This document shows, in pieces, positions 45,875 to 53,948 of a DNA stretch of 64,000 nucleotides. The translations under genes were made by a program, and so were the position numbers. The DNA is taken from NCBI RefSeq assembly GCF_011250565.1, contig NZ_JAANMS010000010.1, forward strand, positions 31,200 through 95,199. Direction: 5' to 3'. This stretch comes from Nocardioides sp. IC4_145. Its GTDB lineage: Bacteria; Actinomycetota; Actinomycetes; Propionibacteriales; Nocardioidaceae. The first letter of the stretch is position 1. Each line of letters starts with the position of its first letter. The notes beneath the pieces were generated by a model. The model worked only from the letters and a program-made list of their open reading frames with translations. It did not search any database and was not told the origin of the DNA.

Positions 45875-46881
45875 GCGTCGGTCCCCGCTCCGGAGCGGCT
45901 GCGCGCGACCACGACGGCCGCCAGCGTGTTGACGACCAGGGTGATGAGGAAGAGCACGAAGCCGGCGGCGAGGAGGGCGGAGAGCTGCGCGTCGCTCGCC
46001 TCGCCGAAGCGCCCGGCGATCAGGGCGCTGACGGTGCTGGTCCCGATCTCCAGGACGTTCCACTTCAGCTCGAACGCCGGGGAGACGATGAGGAAGACCG
46101 CGATGGTCTCGCCCAGTGCCCGGCCCAGGCCGAGCATCGTGCCACCGATGATGCCGCCGCGACCGAAGGGCAGGACGACCGTGCGGATCATCCCCCAGCG
46201 GGTGGAGCCCAGCGCCAGCGCGGCCTCCTTCTCCCCCGGTGGGGTCTGGGAGAAGACCTGGCGCATCACCGCGCACGCCATCGGCATCACCATCGCCGCC
46301 ACCGCGATGCCGGCGCAGAACGCGCTGGCGGTGTAGCGGCTGGCGTCCCAGACCGCGGCGTCCGGGTCCGAGCCGCGGACGTCGAAGAAGGGGATCCACC
46401 CGAGGTTGCGGTGCAGCCACAGCGCGAGCTCGGCGGCGTGCGGCATCACCAGCGAGAAGCCCCAGAGGCCGTAGACGATCGAGGGGATCGCGGCCATGAG
46501 GTCGACGAGCGAGACCAGGGTCGCGCGGATCCGGGCCGGTGCGTACTCGCTGATGTAGAGCGCCGTCAGCAGGGCGAGGGGGAAGGCGAAGATCATGGCG
46601 ACGAGCGCGACCGCGGCCGTGCCGGCGAGGACGGCCGCGATGCCGACGACGTCGGCCTCCGGCTGCCACTGGACCTCGGTGAAGAAGGACCAGCCGTAGC
46701 GGTCGAGGGTCGGGTACGCCTGCCAGGCGAGGAACACACCGACGCCGCCGGTCACGACGAGCACCGAGGCACCGACGGCGCGGCTCGCGTGCTCGAAGAC
46801 CGCGTCCGCTCCGGTGGAACGGCGGGAGATGCGGCGGGGACGGACGTCGTCCGGCGCGCCGGGCATCGGGAGGGTGGTCAC
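45871..46881 (-). CDS. pstC: Phosphate ABC transporter permease PstC
   Basis: A 336-residue inner-membrane permease with about six helices. FAFPLALLTALYISEYAPARI, MAAIPSIVYGLWGF and the coupling loop KEAALALGSTRWGMIRTVVLPFGRGGIIGG are PstC signatures, as is RALGETIAVFLI. It starts with GTG at 46881, the first gene of the operon, about 80 bases downstream of the PHO box. The stop overlaps pstA by four bases. No phoU or two-component genes are in this window. Confidence 0.95.
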   Translation of the reverse strand: MTTLPMPGAPDDVRPRRISRRSTGADAVFEHASRAVGASVLVVTGGVGVFLAWQAYPTLDRYGWSFFTEVQWQPEADVVGIAAVLAGTAAVALVAMIFAFPLALLTALYISEYAPARIRATLVSLVDLMAAIPSIVYGLWGFSLVMPHAAELALWLHRNLGWIPFFDVRGSDPDAAVWDASRYTASAFCAGIAVAAMVMPMACAVMRQVFSQTPPGEKEAALALGSTRWGMIRTVVLPFGRGGIIGGTMLGLGRALGETIAVFLIVSPAFELKWNVLEIGTSTVSALIAGRFGEASDAQLSALLAAGFVLFLITLVVNTLAAVVVARSRSGAGTDA

Positions 46882-47183
46882 GGGTGGTCCTGCTCTGCTG
46901 GGACGCGCGGCCGGGGTGACCGCGCGGCTCGAATGCTGGAGACCACTGAGGAACGGATGCCGCTCCCCCGGTGAACGGCGGGGGAACTCGTCCGCGGCCT
47001 TTCCCGAACAGGTCAGGCGCCGCCGTCATCGCTGGTCACAACGGACTATCCGCCTTCCCCTCGGCATGGCCCGAACGGGCCAGGGGTGCCTCGGGCGACG
47101 CTGCCCGCGCCGGCCGGCGCCGCGCCCGCCCGGCGGCCGACCCGGTCGACCACTGCGTCGGCGCCGTCGGCCACCATGGGCGC
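46882..47183. other. Intergenic region between divergent pstC and FAD-dehydrogenase genes
   Basis: About 300 bases without a gene. It holds the PHO box (46964-47007) and a 16-base palindrome TGGCCCGAACGGGCCA at 47067-47082. I find no secure -10/-35 pair for either gene; CACCAT six bases before the dehydrogenase ATG is a weak candidate. Confidence 0.6.
46964..47007 (-). promoter_or_regulatory. PHO box: 11-bp direct repeats upstream of pstC
   Basis: Read on the minus strand, 47007-46964 splits into four 11-bp units: GTTCGGGAAAG, GCCGCGGACGA, GTTCCCCCGCC and GTTCACCGGGG. Three begin GTTC at the correct 11-base phase. The last contains GTTCACC, the core of the actinobacterial PhoP direct-repeat unit. 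Location 83 bases before the pstC start fits activation by PhoP during phosphate starvation. Confidence 0.75.
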
Positions 47184-48857
47184 ATGAGCGGAGCTCCGGG
47201 AGACCTGCGGGCCGACCTCGTCGTCGTGGGCGCCGGCCTCGCCGGCCTGGTGGCGGCGGCCGAGGCCGCGGACGCCGGCCGCAGCGTGCTGCTGCTGGAC
47301 CAGGAGGGCGGGCAGAACCTCGGCGGCCAGGCGTTCTGGAGCCTCGGCGGGCTCTTCCTCGTCGACAGCCCGGAGCAGCGCCGGATGGGCGTCAAGGACA
47401 GCCTCGAGCTGGCCCGGCAGGACTGGTTCGGCAGTGCGCAGTTCGACCGGCCCGAGGACCGCTGGCCGCGCGCGTGGGCGGAGGCGTACCTGCAGTTCGC
47501 GGCCGGCGAGAAGCGCTCCTGGCTGCGGCAGATGGGCCACCGCCTCTTCCCGGTCGTCGGCTGGGCCGAGCGCGGCGACGGCACGGCCGGCGGCCACGGG
47601 AACTCGGTCCCCCGCTTCCACATCACCTGGGGCACCGGCCCGGGCGTCGTCGAGCCGTTCGAGCGGCGGGTGCGCGAGCACGTCGCGGCCGGACGCATCC
47701 GGCTCGCGTTCCGCCACCGCGTCGACGGGCTGCTCGTCGAGGGCGGAGCGGCCGTCGGCGTACGCGGCTCGCTGCTGGCGCCCACCGACGTCGACCGCGG
47801 CCGCCCGAGCAGCCGCACGGTGGTCGGGGACTTCGAGGCCCACGGGTCGGCGGTCGTGGTGACGAGCGGCGGCATCGGCGGCGACCACGACCTCGTGCGC
47901 CGCAACTGGCCGGAGCGGCTCGGCACCCCGCCGAGGCGGATGGTCGCGGGCGTGCCCGCGCACGTCGACGGTCGGATGCTGCGGATCACCCAGGACGCCG
48001 GCGCGAACGTCGTCAACCCCGACCGGATGTGGCACTACGTCGAGGGCCTGCGCAACTGGGACCCGATCTGGGACAACCACGGCATCCGGATCCTGCCCGG
48101 CCCGTCGTCCCTGTGGCTCGACGCCGAGGGCAACCGGCTGCCGGCGCCGTGCTTCCCCGGCTTCGACACGCTCGGCACGCTGCGCCACCTCCGCGCGACC
48201 GGCCACGACTACTCCTGGTTCGTGCTGACCCAGCGGATCATCGAGAAGGAGTTCGCACTGTCGGGCTCCGAGCAGAACCCCGACCTCACCGGCAAGGACG
48301 TCAGGCTGCTGCTCTCGCGGGTCAAGAAGGGCGCGGCCGGACCGGTCGAGGCGTTCAAGCAGCACGGCGAGGACTTCGTCGTCGCCGACACCCTCGAGGA
48401 GCTCGTCACCGGCATGAACCGGATCGGCGACGACGACGTGCCGCCGATCGACGCCGCCCGCGTCCGCAGCATCGTCGAGGCGCGCGACCGGGAGATGGAC
48501 AACACCTTCAGCAAGGACGCGCAGGTGACCGCGATCCACGGCGCCCGGACCTTCCTCGGCGACAAGCTCATCCGCGTCGCCCGGCCGCACAAGCTGCTCG
48601 ACCGCGCCGCCGGCCCGCTCATCGCCGTGCGGCTCAACATCCTCTCCCGCAAGACCCTCGGCGGCCTCGAGACCGACCTCGACGGTCGCTGCCTGCGCGC
48701 GGACGGCACGCCGTACCCCGGCCTGTACGCCGCGGGCGAGGTCGCCGGCTTCGGCGGCGGCGGGATGATGGGCTACAACGCGCTGGAGGGGACGTTCCTC
48801 GGGGGCTGCCTCTTCTCCGGCCGCGTCGCCGGACGGGCCGCAGCCGCCGCGACGTAG
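47184..48857 (+). CDS. FAD-binding dehydrogenase (fumarate reductase/succinate dehydrogenase flavoprotein family)
   Basis: A 557-residue flavoprotein. The N-terminal dinucleotide-binding motif is VVVGAGLAGLVAAAEAADAG (residues 13-32), followed by LLLDQEGGQNLGGQAFWSLG. The C-terminal PGLYAAGEVAGFGGGGMMGYNALEGTFLGG block is the FAD ribityl-binding end. It resembles a conserved actinobacterial group (Mycobacterium Rv0785-like, from memory) related to 3-ketosteroid dehydrogenases, but the substrate is not known. ATG at 47184 has no clear ribosome binding site. The extensive upstream open frame is not conserved-looking. It is convergent with the HAD gene; a 20-bp tandem duplication fills the junction. 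Confidence 0.88.
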   Translation: MSGAPGDLRADLVVVGAGLAGLVAAAEAADAGRSVLLLDQEGGQNLGGQAFWSLGGLFLVDSPEQRRMGVKDSLELARQDWFGSAQFDRPEDRWPRAWAEAYLQFAAGEKRSWLRQMGHRLFPVVGWAERGDGTAGGHGNSVPRFHITWGTGPGVVEPFERRVREHVAAGRIRLAFRHRVDGLLVEGGAAVGVRGSLLAPTDVDRGRPSSRTVVGDFEAHGSAVVVTSGGIGGDHDLVRRNWPERLGTPPRRMVAGVPAHVDGRMLRITQDAGANVVNPDRMWHYVEGLRNWDPIWDNHGIRILPGPSSLWLDAEGNRLPAPCFPGFDTLGTLRHLRATGHDYSWFVLTQRIIEKEFALSGSEQNPDLTGKDVRLLLSRVKKGAAGPVEAFKQHGEDFVVADTLEELVTGMNRIGDDDVPPIDAARVRSIVEARDREMDNTFSKDAQVTAIHGARTFLGDKLIRVARPHKLLDRAAGPLIAVRLNILSRKTLGGLETDLDGRCLRADGTPYPGLYAAGEVAGFGGGGMMGYNALEGTFLGGCLFSGRVAGRAAAAAT

Positions 48858-48895
48858 CCCGCCCTCGCCTCCGCCAGCCCGCCCTCGCCTCCGTC
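48856..48895. repeat. Two 20-bp tandem repeats between convergent stop codons
   Basis: AGCCCGCCCTCGCCTCCGCC (48856-48875) is followed directly by the same sequence with one change (48876-48895). The array reaches exactly from the TAG of the FAD dehydrogenase to the TGA of the HAD hydrolase. Confidence 0.75.
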
Positions 48896-49706
48896 AGTCC
48901 GTCGGCGGCGGCGGCAGGGTCTGACCGCGGGCCAGGTCGACGAGGTCGGCGATCGAGTCGACCACCCGGGTCGGGCGGTACGGGAACGTCTCGACCTGCT
49001 CGGGCCGGGTCGACCCGGTCAGCACGAGCACGGTCCGCAGGCCGGCCTCGAGGCCGCTGACGACGTCGGTGTCCATCCGGTCGCCGATCATCACCGCCGA
49101 CTCCGAGTGCGCGTCGAGCCGGTTGAGCGCCGAGCGCATCATCAGCGGGTTCGGCTTGCCGACGAAGTACGGCGAGCGACCGGTCGCGGTGCTGATCAGC
49201 GCCGCGACGGAGCCGGTCGCGGGCAGCTTGCCCTGCTGGCTCGGCCCGCTCGGGTCGGGGTTGGTCGCGATGAACCGTGCCCCGGCGTCGATGAGCCGGA
49301 TCGCCCGGGTGATCGCCTCGAAGGAGTAGGTCCGGGTCTCGCCGAGCACCACGTAGTCGGGGTCGTGGTCGGTCAGCACGTAGCCGATGTCGTGCAGGGC
49401 GGTCGTCAGCCCGGCCTCGCCGACGACGTAGGCCCGTCCGGCCGGACGCTGGTCGGCGAGGAACTGCGCGGTGGCCAGCGCCGAGGTCCAGATCGACTCC
49501 TCGGGCACGTCGATGCCGCTGGCGAGCAGCCGCGAGCGCAGGTCGCGCGGGGTGTAGATCGAGTTGTTGGTGAGGACGAGGAACTTCCGGCCCGACGCCC
49601 TGAGCGCCTCCAGGAAGTCGCTCGCGCCCGGGATCGGCTCCTCCTCGTGCACGAGGACGCCGTCCATGTCGGTCAACCAGTACTCGATCGGGCGGTCCTC
49701 GGTCAT
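48894..49706 (-). CDS. HAD-IIA family phosphatase (NagD-like)
   Basis: A 270-residue haloacid dehalogenase-type hydrolase. Motif I is [13 protein letters not shown] with nucleophile D13 and D15, motif [10 protein letters not shown], and motif III/IV K-P-N-P with the metal site [19 protein letters not shown]. The C2B-type cap between motifs II and III (residues 80-200) assigns it to the NagD/PNPase group, which dephosphorylates nucleotides or sugar phosphates. The natural substrate is unknown. It lies 23 bases before the hydrolase gene stop on the same strand but downstream, so the two may be cotranscribed. Confidence 0.93.
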   Translation of the reverse strand: MTEDRPIEYWLTDMDGVLVHEEEPIPGASDFLEALRASGRKFLVLTNNSIYTPRDLRSRLLASGIDVPEESIWTSALATAQFLADQRPAGRAYVVGEAGLTTALHDIGYVLTDHDPDYVVLGETRTYSFEAITRAIRLIDAGARFIATNPDPSGPSQQGKLPATGSVAALISTATGRSPYFVGKPNPLMMRSALNRLDAHSESAVMIGDRMDTDVVSGLEAGLRTVLVLTGSTRPEQVETFPYRPTRVVDSIADLVDLARGQTLPPPPTD

Positions 49707-49728
49707 GGTGCCGAGTGTGGCAGGCGGG

Positions 49729-50637
49729 CTACTCCGCGAGCACCCGCCGGACGAGCGCCTCGACGTCCGCGGCCGTCATGCCTGTGGCGCGGACGGCGCG
49801 GACGGCCGCCGCGAGGTCGTCGACCTCCGGCGGCGGGACGTCCTCCTCGGGGCCGAGGGCGTGCTCGCGGACGAGCCGGGCGACCTCCTCAGGCGCCTCG
49901 GCGGGAGCGAGGTGGCCGACGCCGTCGAGCTCGACGAAGGCACCGCCGGTCAGGGTGGCGAGCTCGCGCAGCAGGCCGGGCGGGGTGGGTACGTCGTGCG
50001 AGCCGGCCACCGCCAGCACCGGGACCGTGACCTCCGCGGCGCGCAGCCGGTCGCGCACGTCGAAGCGGTCCAGCGCGCCGCACACCACGGCGTACGCCTC
50101 GTCGTCGGCCTCGGTCAGCGCCCGGAGCAGCGCGGAGGCACGCTCGGGATCGCGCTCGACGAACCCCGGCCCGAACCAGCGGCGGGTCGAGGTCTCCACG
50201 AGCGCCTCGGTGCCGCGCTCGCGGACCACCGCCGCGCGCTCGGCCCACAGCGCCGGCGCGCCGAGCCGCGCGCCGGTGCAGAGCAGAGCCGCGGACTCGA
50301 CCCGGTGCGGCGCGTCGAGCAGCAGCTGGAGCCCGACGGCCCCTCCGACGGAGTCGCCGGCGTAGTGGAACGAAGGGGCGTGCAACCCCTGGGACATGGT
50401 GTCGACGAGGTCGAGCACGCCGCCGGCGAGGCCCGCCACGGTGAGCGGCTCCTCGACGGCGGCGCGGTTGGTGCCGTGCCCCGGCAGGTCCCAGGCCACG
50501 ACCTGGAAGTCGCGGGCGAGGTGGCGGGCGCACTCGCCCCACAGCGAATTCGCCGACGTGCCGAGCGACGGGCCGAGGACCAGCAGGGGGCGGTCGGGTC
50601 GGCCGCCCAGGCGGACGGCCGTCAGCGAGGCGGTCAG
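49729..50637 (-). CDS. Alpha/beta-fold hydrolase with unclear start codon
   Basis: About 300 residues of alpha/beta hydrolase similar to 3-oxoadipate enol-lactonase-type enzymes. The oxyanion strand is [16 protein letters not shown], the nucleophile serine lies in [15 protein letters not shown], the acid in [11 protein letters not shown] and the histidine in [13 protein letters not shown]. No ATG, GTG or TTG begins the domain. An upstream GTG at 50712 would add a His/Arg-rich stretch that is merely the other frame of a hydrophobic peptide gene. A CTG at 50637 overlapping that gene's stop (CTGA) is my preferred start, by translational coupling. The substrate is unknown. Confidence 0.8.
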   Translation of the reverse strand: MTASLTAVRLGGRPDRPLLVLGPSLGTSANSLWGECARHLARDFQVVAWDLPGHGTNRAAVEEPLTVAGLAGGVLDLVDTMSQGLHAPSFHYAGDSVGGAVGLQLLLDAPHRVESAALLCTGARLGAPALWAERAAVVRERGTEALVETSTRRWFGPGFVERDPERASALLRALTEADDEAYAVVCGALDRFDVRDRLRAAEVTVPVLAVAGSHDVPTPPGLLRELATLTGGAFVELDGVGHLAPAEAPEEVARLVREHALGPEEDVPPPEVDDLAAAVRAVRATGMTAADVEALVRRVLAE

Positions 50638-50705
50638 AGGACGAGCAGGGCCAGGACGATGACGGCGATGATCAGGGCGATGACGGCGATGGTGCGAGTG
50701 TTCAT
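50634..50705 (-). CDS. 23-residue hydrophobic membrane peptide
   Basis: ATG at 50705, preceded by GAAAGGTGA with a five-base gap, the best ribosome binding site in the neighbourhood. It encodes MNTRTIAVIALIIAVIVLAL plus three hydrophobic residues and a TGA: a short polar/basic N-terminus and one membrane helix. It is too short for routine gene callers. Its stop overlaps the probable CTG start of the hydrolase gene, so it may be a leader that couples translation, a membrane-acting small protein, or both. Confidence 0.6.
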   Translation of the reverse strand: MNTRTIAVIALIIAVIVLALLVL

Positions 50706-50767
50706 GGTTCACCTTTCTCGGGGATGACGGGCTGGTGCCCGACCCTCCGGCCGCACAAACCCCCAGG

Positions 50768-51409
50768 TCAGCGCTGGTCCGGTCCGGTCCCGCCGCCGAC
50801 CAGCAGCGCGAGCACCCGGCCCATGAGGTCGTCGGGCACCGCGGCGGGGTCGGTCATCCGCTCGATCGCCAGCCCGTTCGACAGCGCCAGCAGCAGCGTC
50901 GCGACCGACGCCGCCGGCAGGGGCAGCTCGGCCCCGGCCTGCTCGGCGTGGGCGGCGACCGCCTCGGCGACCGCGGCGCGCAGCTCGCCGTGGCGCCGGA
51001 CGAAGGAGTCGTCGGTCCGGCCGGTGCGGACGGCGCGCTGCCACAGCTCGAGGAAGAGCAGGTGCCAGTCGTGCTGCTCGTCGCTCGCGGCGGTCAGCCG
51101 GTCGCCGAGCGCCCGCGCGCGCTCCGGGAGCGTCGCGGCGGGGTCGTCGACGGCGGCGAGGCCGAGGTCGAGGTACGCCGAGACGCGGTCGTCGACGAGC
51201 GCCGCGACCAGGCCCTCCTTGCTGCCGAAGTTGGAGTAGACCGCGCCCTTGGTGAACCCCGCGGCGGCCGCCACGTCGTCGAGGCTGGCCCCGTCGATGC
51301 CCTGCCGGGCGAACGTCCGGGCCGCGGCGTCGAGCAGCGCGCGGCGTACCTCGTCCCGCGGCGGGCGGCGCCGTGCCGCCGCCGGCAGCGCCGTCGGTCC
51401 CGTTGACAT
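50768..51409 (-). CDS. TetR/AcrR family transcriptional repressor
   Basis: A 213-residue regulator. The N-terminal TetR helix-turn-helix runs from about residue 19 to 66: VRRALLDAAARTFARQGIDG, ASLDDVAAAAGFTKGAVYSNFGSKEGLVAAL, with the AGFTKGAVYSNF recognition helix. The C-terminal ligand-binding domain is divergent. It faces the P450 gene across 69 bases containing four GATACC/GGTATC half-sites starting 11 bases from its ATG, so it most likely represses itself and the P450 until a ligand, possibly the P450 substrate, binds. Confidence 0.93.
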   Translation of the reverse strand: MSTGPTALPAAARRRPPRDEVRRALLDAAARTFARQGIDGASLDDVAAAAGFTKGAVYSNFGSKEGLVAALVDDRVSAYLDLGLAAVDDPAATLPERARALGDRLTAASDEQHDWHLLFLELWQRAVRTGRTDDSFVRRHGELRAAVAEAVAAHAEQAGAELPLPAASVATLLLALSNGLAIERMTDPAAVPDDLMGRVLALLVGGGTGPDQR

Positions 51410-51419
51410 GACCCGGGAC

Positions 51420-51453
51420 GATACTCGAAGGTATCGGATACCGCCCGGTATCC
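51420..51453. promoter_or_regulatory. Operator with four GGTATC half-sites between TetR and P450 genes
   Basis: GATAC (51420), GGTATC (51430), GATACC (51437) and GGTATCC (51447) alternate in orientation. They make two perfect palindromes, GGTATCGGATACC (51430-51442) and GGATACCGCCCGGTATCC (51436-51453), which share a half-site. This is a typical TetR-dimer binding layout placed to shut both divergent promoters. Confidence 0.75.
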
Positions 51454-51478
51454 GCCCCCGTCCCTCCAGGAGGACTCC

Positions 51479-52840
51479 GTGCTGCTCCGCACCACGCCCC
51501 GGCCGGTCGCGCGCACGACCGAGGCCCTGCGCTCCGCCGCCCGCCCGGCCGTCCGCTGGGGGCTGGCCCACGCGCTGCCCCGGACCGTCATGGGCGCGGC
51601 GGCCCGCCGCGGCGACCTGCACGGGCAGCTCCTCGTCGCCTCGAGCACCAGCGCGGACGCGCCGATCGAGCTCTTCGACGCGATCCGCGCCCAGGGGCCC
51701 ATCCACCGCTCCCGCTACGCCTACGTCACCGCGAACCTCCCCGTCGTCCGCGAGGTGCTCGCCAACCCCGACGTCCGCGCCGGCGTCGACCTCGGCACCG
51801 GCGCCGGGCCGCTGGGCCGGCTCGGCACGTGGGCGCACCGGACGACCCCCATGGGCCCGCTCACGCCGCCGTCCTTGCTGGTCACCGAGCCGCCGGACCA
51901 CACCCGGATGCGCAAGCTCGTCACCCGGGTCTTCTCGGTCAAGGCCGTCCAGCGACTGCGCGACCGGACCGAGGAGATCGCCGACGACCTGCTCACCTCG
52001 TTGGAGCAGCAGGCCCGGGAGGGCCGGCCGGTCGACCTGGTCGAGGCGTACTGCGCGCTGCTGCCGGTGACCGTCATCGCCGAGATCCTCGGCGTCCCGG
52101 ACTCCGAGCGGCACACCGTCCTGGAGTTCGGCACCGCGGCGGCGCCGAGCCTCGACCTCGGGCTGTCCTGGGGCCGGTTCCGCACCGTCGAGCGCGCCCT
52201 GTCCTCGTTCGAGCGCTGGCTGGTCGAGCACATCGAGGCCAAGCGCCGCGACCCGGGCGACGACCTGCTCAGCCAGATGGTCGCCGCCCGCGACGACGAC
52301 GGCGTCGCGCTCACCGACAAGGAGCTGATCGCCACCGCCGGGCTGGTGCTGGCGGCGGGCTTCGAGACGACCGTCAACCTGCTCTCGAACGGCATCGCGC
52401 TGCTCCACGAGCACCCCGAGCAGCGCGCTCTCCTGGCCGCCGACCCCGACCGCTGGCCGAACGCCGTCGAGGAGGTGCTGCGCCACGACCCGCCGGTCCT
52501 GCTCACCGGCCGCACGGTCGTCCGCGACACCGAGATCGCCGGCACGCGCGTCCCGCGGGGCGCCGTGGTCACCACGCTGCTGGCCGGCGCCAACCGGGAC
52601 CCCGAGGTCTTCGCCGACCCGCACCGCTTCGACGTCACCCGGGAGAACGCCGCCGACCACGTGTCGTTCTCCGCCGGCCGGCACTTCTGCCTCGGCGCCG
52701 CGCTGGCGCGGATGGAGGGCCAGGTCGGGCTCCAGCGGGTGACCGAGCGGTTCCCCGACCTGCGGCTGACCCCGGGGGCCACCCGTCGCGACACCCGCAT
52801 CCTGCGCGGCTTCCACACGCTGCCGGCCGTGCTCGGCTGA
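51479..52840 (+). CDS. Cytochrome P450
   Basis: A 453-residue soluble bacterial P450. The heme thiolate is C404 in FSAGRHFCLGAALARME; the I-helix oxygen-activation motif is LAAGFETTVN; the K-helix ExxR lies in VEEVLRHDPPVLLTGR as E-x-x-x-R region (EEVLR). PPDHTRMRKLVTRVFS is the C-helix heme-propionate segment. It starts with GTG at 51479 with AGGAGG five bases upstream. The N-terminal 40 residues are Arg/Ala-rich but contain no clear membrane anchor. Substrate unknown; the divergent TetR regulator suggests induction by a xenobiotic or lipid. No ferredoxin gene is adjacent. Confidence 0.95.
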   Translation: MLLRTTPRPVARTTEALRSAARPAVRWGLAHALPRTVMGAAARRGDLHGQLLVASSTSADAPIELFDAIRAQGPIHRSRYAYVTANLPVVREVLANPDVRAGVDLGTGAGPLGRLGTWAHRTTPMGPLTPPSLLVTEPPDHTRMRKLVTRVFSVKAVQRLRDRTEEIADDLLTSLEQQAREGRPVDLVEAYCALLPVTVIAEILGVPDSERHTVLEFGTAAAPSLDLGLSWGRFRTVERALSSFERWLVEHIEAKRRDPGDDLLSQMVAARDDDGVALTDKELIATAGLVLAAGFETTVNLLSNGIALLHEHPEQRALLAADPDRWPNAVEEVLRHDPPVLLTGRTVVRDTEIAGTRVPRGAVVTTLLAGANRDPEVFADPHRFDVTRENAADHVSFSAGRHFCLGAALARMEGQVGLQRVTERFPDLRLTPGATRRDTRILRGFHTLPAVLG

Positions 52841-52881
52841 CGAGGACGCGCCCAGGCGCCCCGGACGCCCCGGAACGCACA

Positions 52882-52912
52882 GCGGGCCCCGCCGAGGATC
52901 GGCGGGGCCCGC
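52882..52912. terminator. Bidirectional terminator between P450 and proX
   Basis: Thirteen-base perfect arms GCGGGCCCCGCCG / CGGCGGGGCCCGC with a five-base loop, between the convergent stops at 52840 and 52929. No T-tract. Confidence 0.75.
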
Positions 52913-52928
52913 GGCGTACGTCGGGTGG

Positions 52929-53849
52929 TCAGCCCTGCAGCGCCTCCAGCACGTCGGGGTTCTCCTCGAGCCAGGCCTCGACGGCCTCGTCCTCGCGGCC
53001 CTCGCCGTACTCGTTGACGACCAGGTTCTCCAGCGAGCCGTACTGGTCGTCGTCGAGGGTCAGGTTGCCCATCATCTCGGCGACCTCCGGGTGCTCCTCG
53101 GAGAAGCCGGCGGTGGCGATCGCGTTCAGCGTCTCGGCCTCACCCAGCGCGCCCTCGGGGTCCTCGAGGTCCCTGACCGGGAACTCGGAGTTGGCCCAGA
53201 ACGGCTTCCACAAGGTGACGACGATCGGCTCCTCCGCGTCGGTCGCCTTGCGCAGCTCGGCGAGCATCGCCGTGGTGGAGGACTCGACGAGCTCGAACTC
53301 CTCGTCCAGGCCGTACGCCGGCATGACCGACTCCTTGGTGACCTTGGTCAGCCCGGCGCCCGGCTCGATGCCGATGATCTCGCCGTCGTACTCCGAGGCC
53401 TTGCCCTGGAGGTCGGCGATCGAGGTGAGGTCGCTGTACTCCGGCACCGCGAAGGTCAGCTTGGCGCCCTCGTAGTAGGCGCCGAGGTCCTCGAGGTCCT
53501 CCCCGAACTGCTCCATGTAGGCCTCGTGGGTGACCTGGGGCCAGGCCGAGGGGTAGACGTCGATGTCGCCGTTGGCGACGCCGGTGTAGAGCGGCGCGGC
53601 CTCGGAGATCTCGGTGATCTCGACCGTGTAGCCCTCGTCCTCGAGCACGTTCTTCCACAGGTGGGCGGTGCTCAGCCCGTCGGTCCAGGAAGGGATGATC
53701 CCCAGGTTGATCGTCTTGTCCCCGCCGCCGCTTCCGGCGGTGGTGTCGTCGTCGGATGCGTCGTCGGAGCCGCACGCGGTCGCCGTCGCCCCCAGGGTGA
53801 GGAGGCTGGCCGTCGCGACGGCCCGGCGCAGTGCCCGCTTGCTGTTCAT
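52929..53849 (-). CDS. proX: Glycine betaine/proline ABC transporter substrate-binding lipoprotein
   Basis: A 306-residue protein of the OpuAC/ProX family. The signal ends in the lipobox ATATAC-G (cysteine 26), followed by an acidic linker, so it is a lipid-anchored binding protein on the outside of the membrane. Binding-domain features are INLGIIPSWTDGLSTAHLW, GDIDVYPSAWPQVTHEAY and VVTLWKPFWANSEFP, whose tryptophans and tyrosines would make the aromatic cage for quaternary amines. It is the third gene after proV and proW, with 99 bases between proW and itself, so it may also have its own promoter. Confidence 0.93.
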   Translation of the reverse strand: MNSKRALRRAVATASLLTLGATATACGSDDASDDDTTAGSGGGDKTINLGIIPSWTDGLSTAHLWKNVLEDEGYTVEITEISEAAPLYTGVANGDIDVYPSAWPQVTHEAYMEQFGEDLEDLGAYYEGAKLTFAVPEYSDLTSIADLQGKASEYDGEIIGIEPGAGLTKVTKESVMPAYGLDEEFELVESSTTAMLAELRKATDAEEPIVVTLWKPFWANSEFPVRDLEDPEGALGEAETLNAIATAGFSEEHPEVAEMMGNLTLDDDQYGSLENLVVNEYGEGREDEAVEAWLEENPDVLEALQG

Positions 53850-53948
53850 TCGTCGTTCCTCTCGTCGTGCACGTGTCTGCCCGGTCGACCGGGCCCCGAG
53901 ACTCCGGCGGGCTGTGCGGTCCCGCCGGGTGGCTTGGTGGAGGTGCGG

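Noticed and set aside
50638..50712. His/Arg-rich N-terminal extension of the hydrolase from the GTG at 50712
   Set aside because: The GTG sits inside the ribosome binding site of the 23-residue peptide, and the extension is the second frame of that hydrophobic gene.
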